61,369 bases of DNA from Clostridiales bacterium (GCA_012837525.1 DUQZ01000048.1:1-61369); one strand, 5' to 3'. Numbered from the stretch's first letter, positions 19,143-29,564 are shown. The notes: generated from the sequence alone by a model not told the origin. Program-made: numbers and translations.

Positions 19143-19451
19143 TTAGAGTTTGATTTCGATCTCGACGCCGGCGGGAAGATCAAGCTTCATCATGGCGTCC
19201 ACCGTACGGGATGTGGGGTTATGGATGTCGATCAGGCGCTTGTGCGTCCTGCGCTCGAACTGCTCACGGCTGTCCTTGTACTTATGCGGGGCGCGCAGGA
19301 TGGTGATGATCTCCTTGTCCGTGGGCAGCGGCACGGGGCCGGATACCCGGGCGCCGGTGCGCTTGGCGGTGTCCACAATGCGCTCGGCGGACTGGTCGAT
19401 GAGGTGATGCTCATACGCCTTGAGTTTGATGCGGATTTTCTGGCTGGCCAT
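19143..19451 (-). CDS. rpsJ: 30S ribosomal protein uS10 (NusE)
   Basis: 102 residues starting at [16 protein letters not shown], the family's N-terminus, with AAAGGAGG upstream; longer readings upstream would run through the leader. Also functions as NusE in antitermination. First gene of the superoperon. Confidence 0.98.
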   Translation of the reverse strand: MASQKIRIKLKAYEHHLIDQSAERIVDTAKRTGARVSGPVPLPTDKEIITILRAPHKYKDSREQFERRTHKRLIDIHNPTSRTVDAMMKLDLPAGVEIEIKL

Positions 19452-19612
19452 TAGATGTCCTCCTTTAAGTTCGTACTCAGTGCAGGTGTTTCCTGCTGCC
19501 GGCGGCCGCCGGCTTGTGAGTCCGTCGCCCGATTGTCGGGCATGGTCCGCGATAATGACCCGCCCAAGGCCGGGGCGGCAACCTATCGCTTCATCCCAAA
19601 AAACAGACAGCA
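19452..19612 (-). promoter_or_regulatory. Structured 5' leader of the S10 superoperon
   Basis: About 160 nt of untranslated RNA between the rpsJ promoter and start codon. It contains several GC-rich hairpins, for example GCCCGA/TCGGGC and GCCGGCGGCCGCCGGC near the rpsJ start. Such leaders are where r-protein autoregulation usually acts, but I see no T-tract and no match to the E. coli L4 leader, so function is unassigned. Confidence 0.45.
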
Positions 19613-19617
19613 GGACT

Positions 19618-19646
19618 ATATTACACATACTCCAGTAAAAAAGCAA
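19618..19646 (-). promoter_or_regulatory. Promoter of the S10 superoperon
   Basis: Minus strand: TTGCTT, 17-nt spacer, TAATAT. It lies ~165 nt upstream of rpsJ and nothing better is seen between fba and rpsJ. The 19659-19810 stretch upstream is AT-rich and otherwise featureless. Confidence 0.6.
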
Positions 19647-19810
19647 GCATTTTTTCACTGCTTTTTGACATTTTTCTGTAAACCTGTTTTTATTCTCTGT
19701 GTGTAAACATCACAAAACCGGCCTTTTTATGCCCGTCATCTGTCCACCCGGCCGGGTGTATCATTCTTTGAAAAGATGGGCGTTCTGGCCGCCATAAACC
19801 GCATTGATCA

Positions 19811-19837
19811 AATAAAAACGGGGGCGTTTGCCCCCGG
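19811..19837 (-). terminator. Terminator of fba
   Basis: Minus strand: seven-bp stem CGGGGGC/GCCCCCG with a four-base loop, followed by TTTTTA, 43 nt after the fba stop. Clear intrinsic terminator. Confidence 0.88.
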
Positions 19838-19879
19838 ATTGGTATTTATTGTGCTTTTCTGTTCCGGATTTGAAATGGT

Positions 19880-20767
19880 TTAAGTGATGGATGCCGCGTA
19901 AATGCCCTCAATGGATTCCTTCAGGCCTTCGTCAAATGCCGCATCCGTCTGCTGGGCGGACAGGTCCGACACCAGCGCGCGGGAAAAGCTGGCGATCAAG
20001 CCCTTGTTCTGCGCCAGCAACTCGTTGGCGTGTTCTCGCGTATAGCCGCCGGAGAGCGCCACGATGCGCACCACCTGCGGGAAGGCCATCAGATCCTCAT
20101 ACAGGTTGGCCTGGGTGGGGATGGTCAATTTGAGCATGATCTTGGTGTCTGGGTCCAGGGCCTCAATGTGCAGGCGCAGCTCCTCGTGCAGGTGGGTTTC
20201 GATCTCCTGCTTGTTTTCCGCGTGGATGTCCACCTCCGGCTCAATAATGGGAACCAGGCCCTTTTTCGCGATTTGCTTGGCCACCTCAAACTGCTGGTCC
20301 ACCACCGCCTTGATGCCCCAGGGGTTGTTCTGCTTGATGACGGAGCGCATCTTGGTGCCAAAGATGTTGCGCGCTTTTGCCCTGTCCAGCAGCGCGTCCA
20401 GTTCGGGCATGGGCTTCATGAGCTGCGCGCCGTTTTCTTCCTTCTCCAGGCCTTTGTCCACCTTCAAGAAGGGCACGATGCCCTTTTTCTCCCACAGGTA
20501 ATCGGCAGTGTACATGCCGTCGATCTGCCTGTCCATGGTCATCTCAAACAGGATGGCGCCCAGGATGCGGTCACCCGAAAAAGCCGGGCTTTTGATGATG
20601 CGCGTGCGCATCTGGTGCACCAAATCAAACATCTCGTCGTCGTTTTGCCAGGCGTCCTCGCCAATACCATAGGCCGCCAGCGCCTTGGGCGTGCTGCCGC
20701 CGCTTTGGTCCAGGGCTGCGACAAAGCCCTTGTGATCCCGCATGATCTCCAACTGTTGTTGATTCAT
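19880..20767 (-). CDS. fba: Fructose-bisphosphate aldolase class I
   Basis: 295 residues. '[22 protein letters not shown]' near the N-terminus and '[21 protein letters not shown]' near the C-terminus mark the Schiff-base class I aldolase of the Staphylococcus/FbaB-like type, cleaving fructose-1,6-bisphosphate in glycolysis. The lysine that forms the Schiff base is probably in the '[12 protein letters not shown]' strand. The start MNQQQLEIM at 20767 is preferred over one 30 nt upstream because AAGGAGGAAC directly precedes it. Monocistronic with its own terminator. Confidence 0.93.
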   Translation of the reverse strand: MNQQQLEIMRDHKGFVAALDQSGGSTPKALAAYGIGEDAWQNDDEMFDLVHQMRTRIIKSPAFSGDRILGAILFEMTMDRQIDGMYTADYLWEKKGIVPFLKVDKGLEKEENGAQLMKPMPELDALLDRAKARNIFGTKMRSVIKQNNPWGIKAVVDQQFEVAKQIAKKGLVPIIEPEVDIHAENKQEIETHLHEELRLHIEALDPDTKIMLKLTIPTQANLYEDLMAFPQVVRIVALSGGYTREHANELLAQNKGLIASFSRALVSDLSAQQTDAAFDEGLKESIEGIYAASIT

Positions 20768-20842
20768 AAGTTCCTCCTTTTTGGGGCAAATCCTCATCGT
20801 TTTTTCTACTTAAAACCTAACCTTTCCTGCGCGTTTTCAAAC

Positions 20843-20877
20843 AAAAAAACGCGCCCCTCAGGCTGCCTGGGGGCGCG
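20843..20877 (-). terminator. Terminator after the DUF2568 gene
   Basis: Minus strand: GCGCCCC...GGGGCGC stem (with inner CAGGC/GCCTG) followed by a TTTTTTTG tract, 12 nt after the DUF2568 stop. Confidence 0.85.
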
Positions 20878-20888
20878 ATACGCTATAT

Positions 20889-21242
20889 TCAGTCATGCGG
20901 GACATATTGCCCCACCGCCATGATGATGGTCAGCGGGATCATCAAAATCAATCCCAGGACGGTGTCGCCCGTCCGGTAAAGGATAAAGCCAACCAGCAAA
21001 TTGAGGGCAGCGATGATCAGGATGCGCGGGATGACCGGCAGCCTGTTGTCTGCCTTGGGCGCCAACAGGAAGGCCCAGAACACCACGAGGCCGATGGACG
21101 CCAGAATGCCCAGGAAGAGGGCAAGATTGGGCACATGCGGCTGGGTCAGCCGCCAGACCGCGCGGCCCGCGCCGGCCCACAAAACCAGTTCCCCCGCAAA
21201 ATTGAGGCCGCCCAGAACCCACATCAAGGCTGTTTCCATCAA
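20889..21242 (-). CDS. DUF2568 (YrdB-like) integral membrane protein
   Basis: 117 residues with four hydrophobic segments (about 5-25, 38-60, 68-85, 90-110) and the conserved 'FWAFLLAPKADNRLP' stretch of the YrdB/DUF2568 family. Function unknown. It stands alone between proS and fba with its own downstream terminator. Confidence 0.82.
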   Translation of the reverse strand: MMETALMWVLGGLNFAGELVLWAGAGRAVWRLTQPHVPNLALFLGILASIGLVVFWAFLLAPKADNRLPVIPRILIIAALNLLVGFILYRTGDTVLGLILMIPLTIIMAVGQYVPHD

Positions 21243-21341
21243 ACCGCTCCCTTCCCCAAACAGGGTTTGTTACAAGATTAAATATAACAAGGCGGGCTTG
21301 GTTTGAAACAAGTTTTGCCCCAAAAACCTAAACGAAGCAGA

Positions 21342-22787
21342 TCAGTAGGCTTTGGCCCAGTACATGACTTTTTTGTCCCCTTCCTCACCGCAGCACACGC
21401 AGGTGTCGGCGATGGGCGTCTGGTCAAAGGGCATGTTGCGGGAGGTGGCGGAGAACTCGTCCTTGATCTTGTCCTCGCACTCGCGCTTGCCGCACCACAT
21501 GGCGCGGGCATAGCCGATCTGCACCTGCTCGCCCAGTTCCTTCATATTAAAGACATCCTTGGTGCGGGAGAGGCGGAACTCGTTGGCAATCCGGAACATG
21601 CCTTTGTTGATGTCCTCCAGCAGTTCCTTCACGCCTTCGGCCAGATTGTCCAGCGGCAGGGTGCCCTTTTCAAAGGTATCGCGGCGCATGTAGGTGGCCA
21701 CGCCGTTTTCAATGTCCCTGGGACCAATCTCCAGCCGCAGCGGCACGCCCTTTAGTTCCCACTCGTTAAACTTCCAGCCGGGGGTGAGGTAGTCGCGGTC
21801 GTCCAGCTTGACGCGGACGCCGGCTTCCTTCAATTGCTGGAAGGCCTCTTCGCACTTCTCCATCACGCCGCCCTTGTGCGCGGCAATGGGCAGGATGACC
21901 GCCTGGTGGGGCGCTACGCCCGGGGGCAGCTTCAGCCCGCGCTCGTCCCCGTGCGCCATGATGAGCGCGCCGATTAGGCGGGTGGACACGCCCCAACTGG
22001 TCTCGTGTACGTATTCCAGTTGGCCTTCCTTGTTTTGGAAGCGGATCTCAAAGGGCTCGGAAAAATTGGTGCCAAAGTTGTGCGTGGTGCCCGCCTGCAG
22101 CGCCTTGCCGTCCTGCATCATGGCTTCCACCGAATAGGTCGCGCGCGCGCCGGCAAACTTCTCCTTCTCGCTCTTTTGGCCGGAGAAGACCGGGATGGCC
22201 AGCACGTTCTCCAAAAACTCGCGGTAGACTTCCAGCATCAGGAGGGTTTCCTCCTGCGCTTCCTCCGCCGTCGCGTGCACGGTGTGGCCCTCCTGCCACC
22301 AAAACTCCGCCGTGCGCAGGAAGGGACGCGTGGTTTTCTCCCAGCGCATCACCGAGCACCACTGGTTGTATTTCATGGGCAGGTCGCGCCAGGACTGCAC
22401 CCACTGGGCAAACATGGTGCAAAAGATGGTTTCAGAGGTAGGCCGCACCGCCAGGCGCTCCTGCAGCACCTCTCCCCCGCCCTGGGTGACCCAAGCCACC
22501 TCCGGCGCGAAGCCTTCCACGTGCTCCGCTTCCTTCAGCAGCAGGGACTCGGGGATCAGCATGGGCATGGACACGTTTTCATGCCCTGTTTCCTTGAAAC
22601 GCTTGTCCAGCCCTTCGCGGATCAGCTCCCAGATGCGGTTGCCGTAGGGCTTCAGCGCCATGCAGCCGCGCACGGGTGTGTAGTCCATCAGGTCCGCGAA
22701 GCGGACCACGTCCGTATACCACTGGGAGAAGTTCTCATCCCGGGGCGTGATGTGCTGTACAAATTCCTGTTTTGATTGCTTGGCCAT
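21342..22787 (-). CDS. proS: Prolyl-tRNA synthetase (short, archaeal/eukaryote-like type)
   Basis: 481 residues, so it lacks the editing insertion of the long bacterial form. Class II motif 2 is in 'MRWEKTTRPFLRTAEFWWQEGHT' (catalytic Arg), motif 3 in 'GALIMAHGDERGLKLPP'. The C-terminal extension with CGKREC...CVCCGEE and the terminal 'MYWAKAY' ending in Tyr are hallmarks of the ProS type 3. Charges tRNA-Pro. Preceded by a T-box leader and a strong promoter, so it is probably induced when tRNA-Pro is uncharged. Confidence 0.95.
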   Translation of the reverse strand: MAKQSKQEFVQHITPRDENFSQWYTDVVRFADLMDYTPVRGCMALKPYGNRIWELIREGLDKRFKETGHENVSMPMLIPESLLLKEAEHVEGFAPEVAWVTQGGGEVLQERLAVRPTSETIFCTMFAQWVQSWRDLPMKYNQWCSVMRWEKTTRPFLRTAEFWWQEGHTVHATAEEAQEETLLMLEVYREFLENVLAIPVFSGQKSEKEKFAGARATYSVEAMMQDGKALQAGTTHNFGTNFSEPFEIRFQNKEGQLEYVHETSWGVSTRLIGALIMAHGDERGLKLPPGVAPHQAVILPIAAHKGGVMEKCEEAFQQLKEAGVRVKLDDRDYLTPGWKFNEWELKGVPLRLEIGPRDIENGVATYMRRDTFEKGTLPLDNLAEGVKELLEDINKGMFRIANEFRLSRTKDVFNMKELGEQVQIGYARAMWCGKRECEDKIKDEFSATSRNMPFDQTPIADTCVCCGEEGDKKVMYWAKAY

Positions 22788-22799
22788 GTTTCCTCCACC

Positions 22800-23014
22800 T
22801 TATCCTAAAAAATGAAACCGCCCTGTTGCCAGGACGGAAGATTCTTGTTTCCGCGGTACCACCTTGCTTGGCGCGTTCGCGCCCGCTTGAGCCCTTAACG
22901 CGGGAGACGGCAGGGTTTGCCTGCGGCCGCGGGGCGGGACAGCGGCTGTGTGCGCGCTTTCACCCTCCGCGCTCGCTCAAATAGCCTTCTTCCCCACGAT
23001 TGCCTGTTCAATTG
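22800..23014 (-). promoter_or_regulatory. T-box riboswitch upstream of proS
   Basis: On the minus strand the leader contains the T-box core AGGTGGTACCGCGG (22851-22864), which pairs with the free CCA end of uncharged tRNA. It is followed by a terminator-like stem CCGTCCTGG/ACAGGGCGG and a T-rich stretch just before proS. The upstream half is GC-rich and should form Stem I with a proline specifier codon, which I could not place with confidence. Expected ligand: tRNA-Pro. Confidence 0.88.
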
Positions 23015-23020
23015 CTGGTG

Positions 23021-23049
23021 AGTATAGCAAATGATATTGAAAACCGCAA
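23021..23049 (-). promoter_or_regulatory. Promoter of the T-box/proS transcript
   Basis: Minus strand: TTGCGG, 17-nt spacer, TATACT. Predicted start near 23014, giving a leader of about 225 nt, which fits a T-box. Confidence 0.75.
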
Positions 23050-23067
23050 GATATTTATCGCACGCTA

Positions 23068-23268
23068 GACTATCGATAAACTATCTCCTGGGAGTTTCAG
23101 AGGGCACAGCCCTCTGACTGAAATCGTATCGAGCGGCTCTGCCGCTCGGGCAGGGCATTGCGCAGCAATGCATTCCTCGCATTTTCGCTGACCGCGAGCT
23201 TCGCTCGCAAGCGAAAATGCCCGTTCTTCCAAAACGACAAAGTGTCCGCAGACACTTTGTCGATAGTC
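23068..23268 (+). repeat. 201-bp multi-hairpin element with terminal inverted repeats
   Basis: Bounded by GACTATCGA (23068-23076) and its exact complement TCGATAGTC (23260-23268). Inside are five consecutive near-perfect hairpins: 23095-23123, 23131-23147 (GAGCGGC/GCCGCTC), 23155-23171 (GCATTGC/GCAATGC), 23179-23220 (ten-bp stem GCATTTTCGC with nested GCGAGC/GCTCGC) and 23235-23262 (twelve-bp stem CGACAAAGTGTC, loop CGCA). It begins exactly at the mreB stop codon. No coding capacity on either strand is convincing. Could be a MITE-like repeat, an RNA-stabilising 3' end for mreB, or a non-coding RNA. Confidence 0.7.
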
Positions 23269-24291
23269 TTATCGCGCCCTGCGCCCATCCCCCAGGATGC
23301 GGCCATATTCGCCCGGTCGTTCCAGCACCTTGGCGCAGCCCAGGGCAATGGCCTCCTGCGGGTGCTCCGCCACGTAAACGGGGATTTGCATCTCCCGCTC
23401 GATTACCTCGCGCAGCGCGCGCATCTGCGCCCCGCCGCCGGTTAAGAGGATGCCCTCGTCAAAGACGTCATTGGCCAATTCCGCCGGGATGTGCTCGATC
23501 ACGCTGTGCAGGCCTTCAATGAGGGCGTGCAGCGGCTCCTCCGCGGCCTCGGCGCACTCCTGGCTGGTGATGTCCGCCTGCCTGGGCAAACCGGACACCA
23601 GGTTGCGCCCGGCTGTGGGCAAGGTCAGCGTGTTTTGGTCCTGCACATCCACCGTACCGATGGCGCTTTTTAAATCCTCTGCCGACCGCCAGCCGATCAG
23701 CAGGTTGTGCTTTAAGCGGATATAGCGGATCAAGGCCTCGGTAAAGGCGTCCCCGCCGGTATCCAGGATGCTGCGGGCCATGATCTCACCCGAGGAGATG
23801 ACCGCGATGTCGGTCGTCGCGCCGCCGATGTCCACTACCATGCGGCCGGTAACCTCATTAATGGAGATGTTGGCGCCCAGGGCAGCCGCCAGAGGCCGCT
23901 CAATCAGCTGGGTGCGCCGGGCACCCGCTCCCAGCATGCGCAGGATAAGCTGGCGCTTTTCAATCTCGTTGCTGGTGGCCGAAATGCTCATCAGCGCGCG
24001 CGGCCGGTTGAACAGCTGCCGGCCCACCACCCGCATCACAAAATAGTTGAGCATCAAGGACAGCAGGTCAAAATCCTGGATGGTGCCCTTTTGCAAAGGC
24101 CGCATCACGGTGATGCCTGTGGGCTCGCGCCCGGTCATCTGGTAAGCCTCCTGCCCCATGCTGATGATGTTGCGCGTGGCATGGTTGACCGCCAGCACAG
24201 CAGGCTCGTTAAAAATCACGCCTTTGCCGCGCTCCGCGATAATCACATTGGACGAGCCCAGATCAATGCCGATATCCTCAATGGAAGCCAT
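23269..24291 (-). CDS. mreB: MreB/Mbl-type rod-shape actin
   Basis: 340 residues with actin-fold motifs: phosphate 1 'GIDLGSSNVII' (residues ~7-17), 'DIGGATTDIAVIS' (phosphate 2) and adenosine motif 'LLTGGGAQMRAL'. Polymerises under the membrane to guide cell-wall elongation. It stands alone, without mreC/mreD, so it may be the mbl or mreBH-type paralogue. The start MASIEDIG at 24291 (GAGGGG upstream) is preferred to one 22 codons further out, because family members begin here. Confidence 0.9.
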   Translation of the reverse strand: MASIEDIGIDLGSSNVIIAERGKGVIFNEPAVLAVNHATRNIISMGQEAYQMTGREPTGITVMRPLQKGTIQDFDLLSLMLNYFVMRVVGRQLFNRPRALMSISATSNEIEKRQLILRMLGAGARRTQLIERPLAAALGANISINEVTGRMVVDIGGATTDIAVISSGEIMARSILDTGGDAFTEALIRYIRLKHNLLIGWRSAEDLKSAIGTVDVQDQNTLTLPTAGRNLVSGLPRQADITSQECAEAAEEPLHALIEGLHSVIEHIPAELANDVFDEGILLTGGGAQMRALREVIEREMQIPVYVAEHPQEAIALGCAKVLERPGEYGRILGDGRRAR

Positions 24292-24532
24292 CGGACCACC
24301 CCTCAGTTCGTGTAATACAGAAATTGAAGCGCGGTTTTGTAATACCTTTGCCTTCAATTTTGAACACTATAACATATATTGGTAACAAATGCCACATTTT
24401 CTTTAAAATAATGCGAATTGAGGGGCTGTGTCCCCACTTTTTAAGGAAGTTGACGCGTCCACCTTGTCTGTTTTGGGCATGATTGTTTCAAAAGCACTCA
24501 ATTATGCACCACCACGCATCTCGACCGCCACA

Positions 24533-25798
24533 TTAGAACGCGGGCGTACCCGTCCATAAACTGCGCCGCCCCAGCACATCAATCAGCATGATGGCCACCG
24601 TGCCGCGCAGCAGCGGTACCTCCAGGCTGGTTTCCAACTCCGGCGTCTGCTTTTCGCGCAGGGAACTGGCGTAGGACACAAACACGCCCTTGTTGATCAG
24701 CCCCGCGTGCCACTGGTCAATCAGATCCATGCCCTCAATCACCAGATCCTTGGGTTGGCGGGTGATGCCGGCCAGCTCCTCCTCCGGCACGGTGTAGGCG
24801 TTGATGGACACGGTGTAATAGCCAATGCCCGGCAGTACGGCCGCGTCGAGCATGGCGCCTGACTGTGAAAGCGGCGCCTGGCACACCAGGCGGTAGGGCG
24901 AAAGCCGCTTGCGGCAGGCGGCGAAGGCGACGGGCGAGTTGTCAATGCCAATGAAGCGGCGCTCATTAGTAGCAGCGCTGGCCAGCGCGGTGCCTGAGCC
25001 GCAGCACAGATCCACCACCAAATCCCCCGGCCGGGTGGTGGAGAGCACCATCCGGTCCAGCAGCGCCTGGGGCTTTTGGCCGGGGTAGCCGGTGCGCTGC
25101 GGGTCCTTTTGCTGCATCTGGCTCACATCCGCCCACACATCATCCGGGAAGACCGGCTCATCATCATAATAGATGTACTTTTTGCCGCCGGAGACGATGC
25201 TGCGGTAGCTGCGCCCGTGCTCATCCACGTGGCGCTTCATGTGGTTATCCCGGCTGCCGCGCTTGGCGATGGGCACCTGGGTGATGTCAAAATAATGCTT
25301 GTCGCTTTTGGCGTAAAACAGGATGGCGTCATGCTTGCGGCTGAAATAGCGCTTGCTGCGCCCGCCAGTCTGGAAACTCCAGATAATCTGGTTGCGGAAC
25401 TGGTCCACGCCAAACACCTCGTCCATCATCAGCCGGGCGCGGGCTAAGTTGTCCACCGTCACATGCAAAAACATGGAGCCGGTCTCGTCCAGCAGCAGAT
25501 GGGACAGCTCGATGAGCTTTCGGATCTTGCGCAAATAGCGCTCATCCCGCGGGTGCTGCCCGTCCTCATAGGCCGGCAGCTGCACGGCCTGGCGGCTGCT
25601 TTCATAGCCGCGTTTGCCCACCCGCAGCTTGCAGGTAAAGGCGTTGCCGCTGCTGCCCGGTGGGTCCAGGTACACCATCTGCGCCTGGCCCATGTAGGGG
25701 CTTAAGTCCACCTCCAGCGCGTCCTGGCAGATCAACAGGCCGCCTTCCTGCGGCTGGTCGTTGATCTCCCTCAAACAATGCGAGCGGTGCCAGATCAT
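24533..25798 (-). CDS. Orphan beta-class DNA adenine/cytosine-N4 methyltransferase
   Basis: 421 residues. Motif IV comes first ('MVYLDPPGSSG', DPPG at 45-48) and the SAM motif I later ('GDLVVDLCCGSGTALASA', followed by 'RFIGIDNSPVAF'), the order of beta-class amino-methyltransferases. Family enzymes normally have DPPY/F/W; here the aromatic is Gly. The segment 'YPGQKPQALLDRMVLSTTRPGD' is typical of the target region. The last ~110 residues are an extra domain of unknown role. No restriction gene is adjacent; the stop-start overlaps the upstream YkgJ-like gene by 4 nt. Possibly a housekeeping or inactivated methyltransferase. Confidence 0.85.
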   Translation of the reverse strand: MIWHRSHCLREINDQPQEGGLLICQDALEVDLSPYMGQAQMVYLDPPGSSGNAFTCKLRVGKRGYESSRQAVQLPAYEDGQHPRDERYLRKIRKLIELSHLLLDETGSMFLHVTVDNLARARLMMDEVFGVDQFRNQIIWSFQTGGRSKRYFSRKHDAILFYAKSDKHYFDITQVPIAKRGSRDNHMKRHVDEHGRSYRSIVSGGKKYIYYDDEPVFPDDVWADVSQMQQKDPQRTGYPGQKPQALLDRMVLSTTRPGDLVVDLCCGSGTALASAATNERRFIGIDNSPVAFAACRKRLSPYRLVCQAPLSQSGAMLDAAVLPGIGYYTVSINAYTVPEEELAGITRQPKDLVIEGMDLIDQWHAGLINKGVFVSYASSLREKQTPELETSLEVPLLRGTVAIMLIDVLGRRSLWTGTPAF

Positions 25799-26352
25799 GC
25801 CATCCCTCCATCGTCCCAGGGTGCCCTGGTCAGTTCTTTCACATAGTCTTCCTGCGCGCGGATAAACGCGGCACAGGCCGAATCCATCATCAAGAGGCGC
25901 GCGGTTTCCCGCGCGGCGCTCATAAAGTCGCCCCGCAGGCCTTCAATCCCTGAATTCATGAGCGGGCATAAGGCCCAGGCGCGCGGATCCAGGCGCACAT
26001 CCCCGCCGTTTTTTGACACAAACATCAGGGGAAAGACGCGGCAGGCCAGGGGGCGGGTATCCCGGGCGCAGGTGCCTTCACAGGTGAGCAGCAGACCATC
26101 CGGCACCACGCTGTCATCCGCGCGCAGCATAAAGCCCTCCGGCAAAGCCCGGTAGCAGGCTTCCTCCCCGGGGAAGAGCAGCATACCGCCGCGCCCGTCC
26201 TCATCCGTTTTGCAGCAAGCCGCGCCGCACAAGGCGCCGCAATCACGCACAAGCGGCGTGACCCTGCTCATTTTTTCACGCGCGGCAAGGATGATGCCCG
26301 CGTCCATCCCACAATCTGCCATTTGCAAAATCATATCACTTAGCGCCTTCAT
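25795..26352 (-). CDS. YkgJ-like cysteine-cluster protein
   Basis: 185 residues with the pattern 'RDCGALCGAACCKTD...CEGTCARDTRPLACRVFPL', the zinc/iron-sulfur-binding CxnCxxxCC...C...C arrangement of the YkgJ/FliB-like family. Biochemical role unknown for most members. It overlaps the DNA methyltransferase by ATGA, implying joint translation. A TTG start 27 nt upstream is possible, but neither has a strong RBS; the ATG was chosen. Divergent from cca with only ~56 nt between. Confidence 0.8.
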   Translation of the reverse strand: MKALSDMILQMADCGMDAGIILAAREKMSRVTPLVRDCGALCGAACCKTDEDGRGGMLLFPGEEACYRALPEGFMLRADDSVVPDGLLLTCEGTCARDTRPLACRVFPLMFVSKNGGDVRLDPRAWALCPLMNSGIEGLRGDFMSAARETARLLMMDSACAAFIRAQEDYVKELTRAPWDDGGMA

Positions 26353-26408
26353 TGACAAGCAAAGCGCCCTTTCATACAATGATTTTATGATGATTGTGAG
26401 GGGTTTTG

Positions 26409-27782
26409 ATGCATTTTCACCTGCCTGAAGCCGCCAGGACCGCGCTTTCGTTGCTGGAAGCCGCCGGCCATGAGGCCTGGCTGGTGGGCGGCTGCGTGCG
26501 CGACGCCTATTTGGGCCGCCAGCCGGGCGATATTGACATCGCCACCTCCGCCTTGCCGGAGGAGATGCAGCGCGTGTTTGCCACGCACAAAACCATCCCC
26601 ACCGGCATCGCCCACGGCACCATCACGCTGCTGCTGGACGGGCACAGCATGGAGATCACCACCTACCGCACGGACGGGGAGTACACGGACAAACGCCGGC
26701 CGGATGAGGTGGTCTTTGTCCGCAATATCAAGGAAGACCTGGCCCGGCGGGATTTTACCTGCAACGCCATGGCCTACCACCCCGCCCGCGGGCTTTTTGA
26801 CCCGTTTTCGGGACGCGCGGACTGCGACGCCCGCCTGCTGCGCGCGGTGGGCAAGCCTGATCTGCGCTTTGAGGAGGACGCCCTGCGCATCCTGCGCGCG
26901 CTGCGCTTTGCCTGCCAGTTGGGGTTTGAGATTGAGGAAAACACCCTTACCGCCATGATGGACAAGGCGGACGGCCTGGCCTTTGTGTCCAAGGAGCGCG
27001 TCGCGGCGGAACTCAACCGCGCGCTCATTAGCGATTATGTGGCCCAGGCGCTGCGCCGCTACCCGCGCGTGCTGTTTTTGGCCCTGCCTGAGCTCACCCC
27101 CATGCTGCACACGCCGCAGCGCACGCCCTTTCACCGCTTTGATGTCTGGGAGCACACCCTGCGCACCATTGAGGCAGCCCCCAGGGATACCGCCATCCGC
27201 TGGGCCGCCCTCTACCACGACAGCGGCAAGCCACACACCACGCTGATTGACCCGGACGGCACCACGCACTTCCGCGGGCACCAGACCGTCAGCGCCCGGC
27301 TGATGGAGGAGGCCATGGTGCGTCTGAAGCAATCAAAGGCCCTGCGCGAGCAAACCGTTGCCCTGGTCAAATACCACGATGATCGCATCGGCCCGGACAA
27401 CCTGCAGGCCTGGATGTCCAAATTGGGGCTGCAGACCACCCTGAAGCTGCTGCGTTTGCAATGGGCGGACCTGTCCGCGCATTCGCAGCTGGTGGCCTAC
27501 CGCCTGCCGCAGCTGGACCAGCTGTATGAGGACGCGCTGCGCCTGCACCAGGAGGGCGCGCCCCTGCACATCCGGGACCTGGCTGTGAACGGAAAGGATT
27601 TGATGGCGCTGGGCTTCGCCGCGGATGAGCGCATGGGCTACGCTTTGCAGCATTTGCTGGACATGGTGCTGCACGGGCAATTGGAAAACCGCAAGGACGC
27701 GCTGCTGAAGGAAGCCCAGGCCTGGCGCGCGCGCAAGCAGCGGGAGTGGGCGGAGCTGGCCAGCGAGTACGACTTGGATTAA
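26409..27782 (+). CDS. cca: CCA-adding tRNA nucleotidyltransferase with HD domain
   Basis: 457 residues. The head has 'AWLVGGCVRDAYLGRQPGDIDIAT' (GG motif and catalytic DxD) and 'ITTYRTDGEY', then 'EDLARRDFTCNAMAY' and the tRNA-binding 'RFEEDALRILRALRFACQLGF'. After about residue 240 comes an HD domain ('HRFDVWEHTLRTIE', 'WAALYHDSGKP'), as in CCA enzymes with phosphohydrolase activity. Repairs or adds 3' CCA ends. The ATG at 26409 follows GAGGGG with 5-nt spacing. Confidence 0.93.
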   Translation: MHFHLPEAARTALSLLEAAGHEAWLVGGCVRDAYLGRQPGDIDIATSALPEEMQRVFATHKTIPTGIAHGTITLLLDGHSMEITTYRTDGEYTDKRRPDEVVFVRNIKEDLARRDFTCNAMAYHPARGLFDPFSGRADCDARLLRAVGKPDLRFEEDALRILRALRFACQLGFEIEENTLTAMMDKADGLAFVSKERVAAELNRALISDYVAQALRRYPRVLFLALPELTPMLHTPQRTPFHRFDVWEHTLRTIEAAPRDTAIRWAALYHDSGKPHTTLIDPDGTTHFRGHQTVSARLMEEAMVRLKQSKALREQTVALVKYHDDRIGPDNLQAWMSKLGLQTTLKLLRLQWADLSAHSQLVAYRLPQLDQLYEDALRLHQEGAPLHIRDLAVNGKDLMALGFAADERMGYALQHLLDMVLHGQLENRKDALLKEAQAWRARKQREWAELASEYDLD

Positions 27783-27796
27783 TACTTAGCTAAATA

Positions 27797-27840
27797 GCAA
27801 CAGCGGAACGAACCCAAGCCGTTCCGCTGTTGTTTTGTTT
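27797..27840 (+). terminator. Terminator of cca
   Basis: Thirteen-bp stem CAACAGCGGAACG / CGTTCCGCTGTTG with an AACCCAAGC loop, followed by TTTTGTTT, 15 nt after the cca stop. Confidence 0.9.
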
Positions 27841-27848
27841 GGAAATGA

Positions 27849-29423
<1,575 letters not shown>

Positions 29424-29424
29424 T

Positions 29425-29438
29425 CATTAACGTTAATG
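29425..29438. promoter_or_regulatory. LacI-family operator upstream of the GH51 gene
   Basis: Perfect 14-bp palindrome CATTAACGTTAATG, with the central CG usual for LacI operators. It lies just downstream of the GH51 promoter -10, a roadblock position. Two variants occur at 30652 and 30783. Confidence 0.82.
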
Positions 29439-29456
29439 TATTGCTGCGTCGCCCTA

Positions 29457-29485
29457 CTTATACCATGAAATATCCCGCATGGCAA
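29457..29485 (-). promoter_or_regulatory. Promoter of the GH51 gene
   Basis: Minus strand: TTGCCA, 17-nt spacer, TATAAG. The operator begins 18 nt downstream of the -10. Confidence 0.6.
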
Positions 29486-29564
29486 GCATCGGGCATGCTG
29501 ATTGCGTCCGTTTGTCTAAAAGCGGTCCGGCGGCAGGATCAGCAGAAACAAAACAAAAACAATT

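Noticed and set aside
24424..24442. GGGG-CTGTGT-CCCC hairpin followed by ACTTTTT in the mreB upstream region
   Set aside because: Weak four-bp stem on the plus strand with no plus-strand gene ending nearby; not called a terminator.
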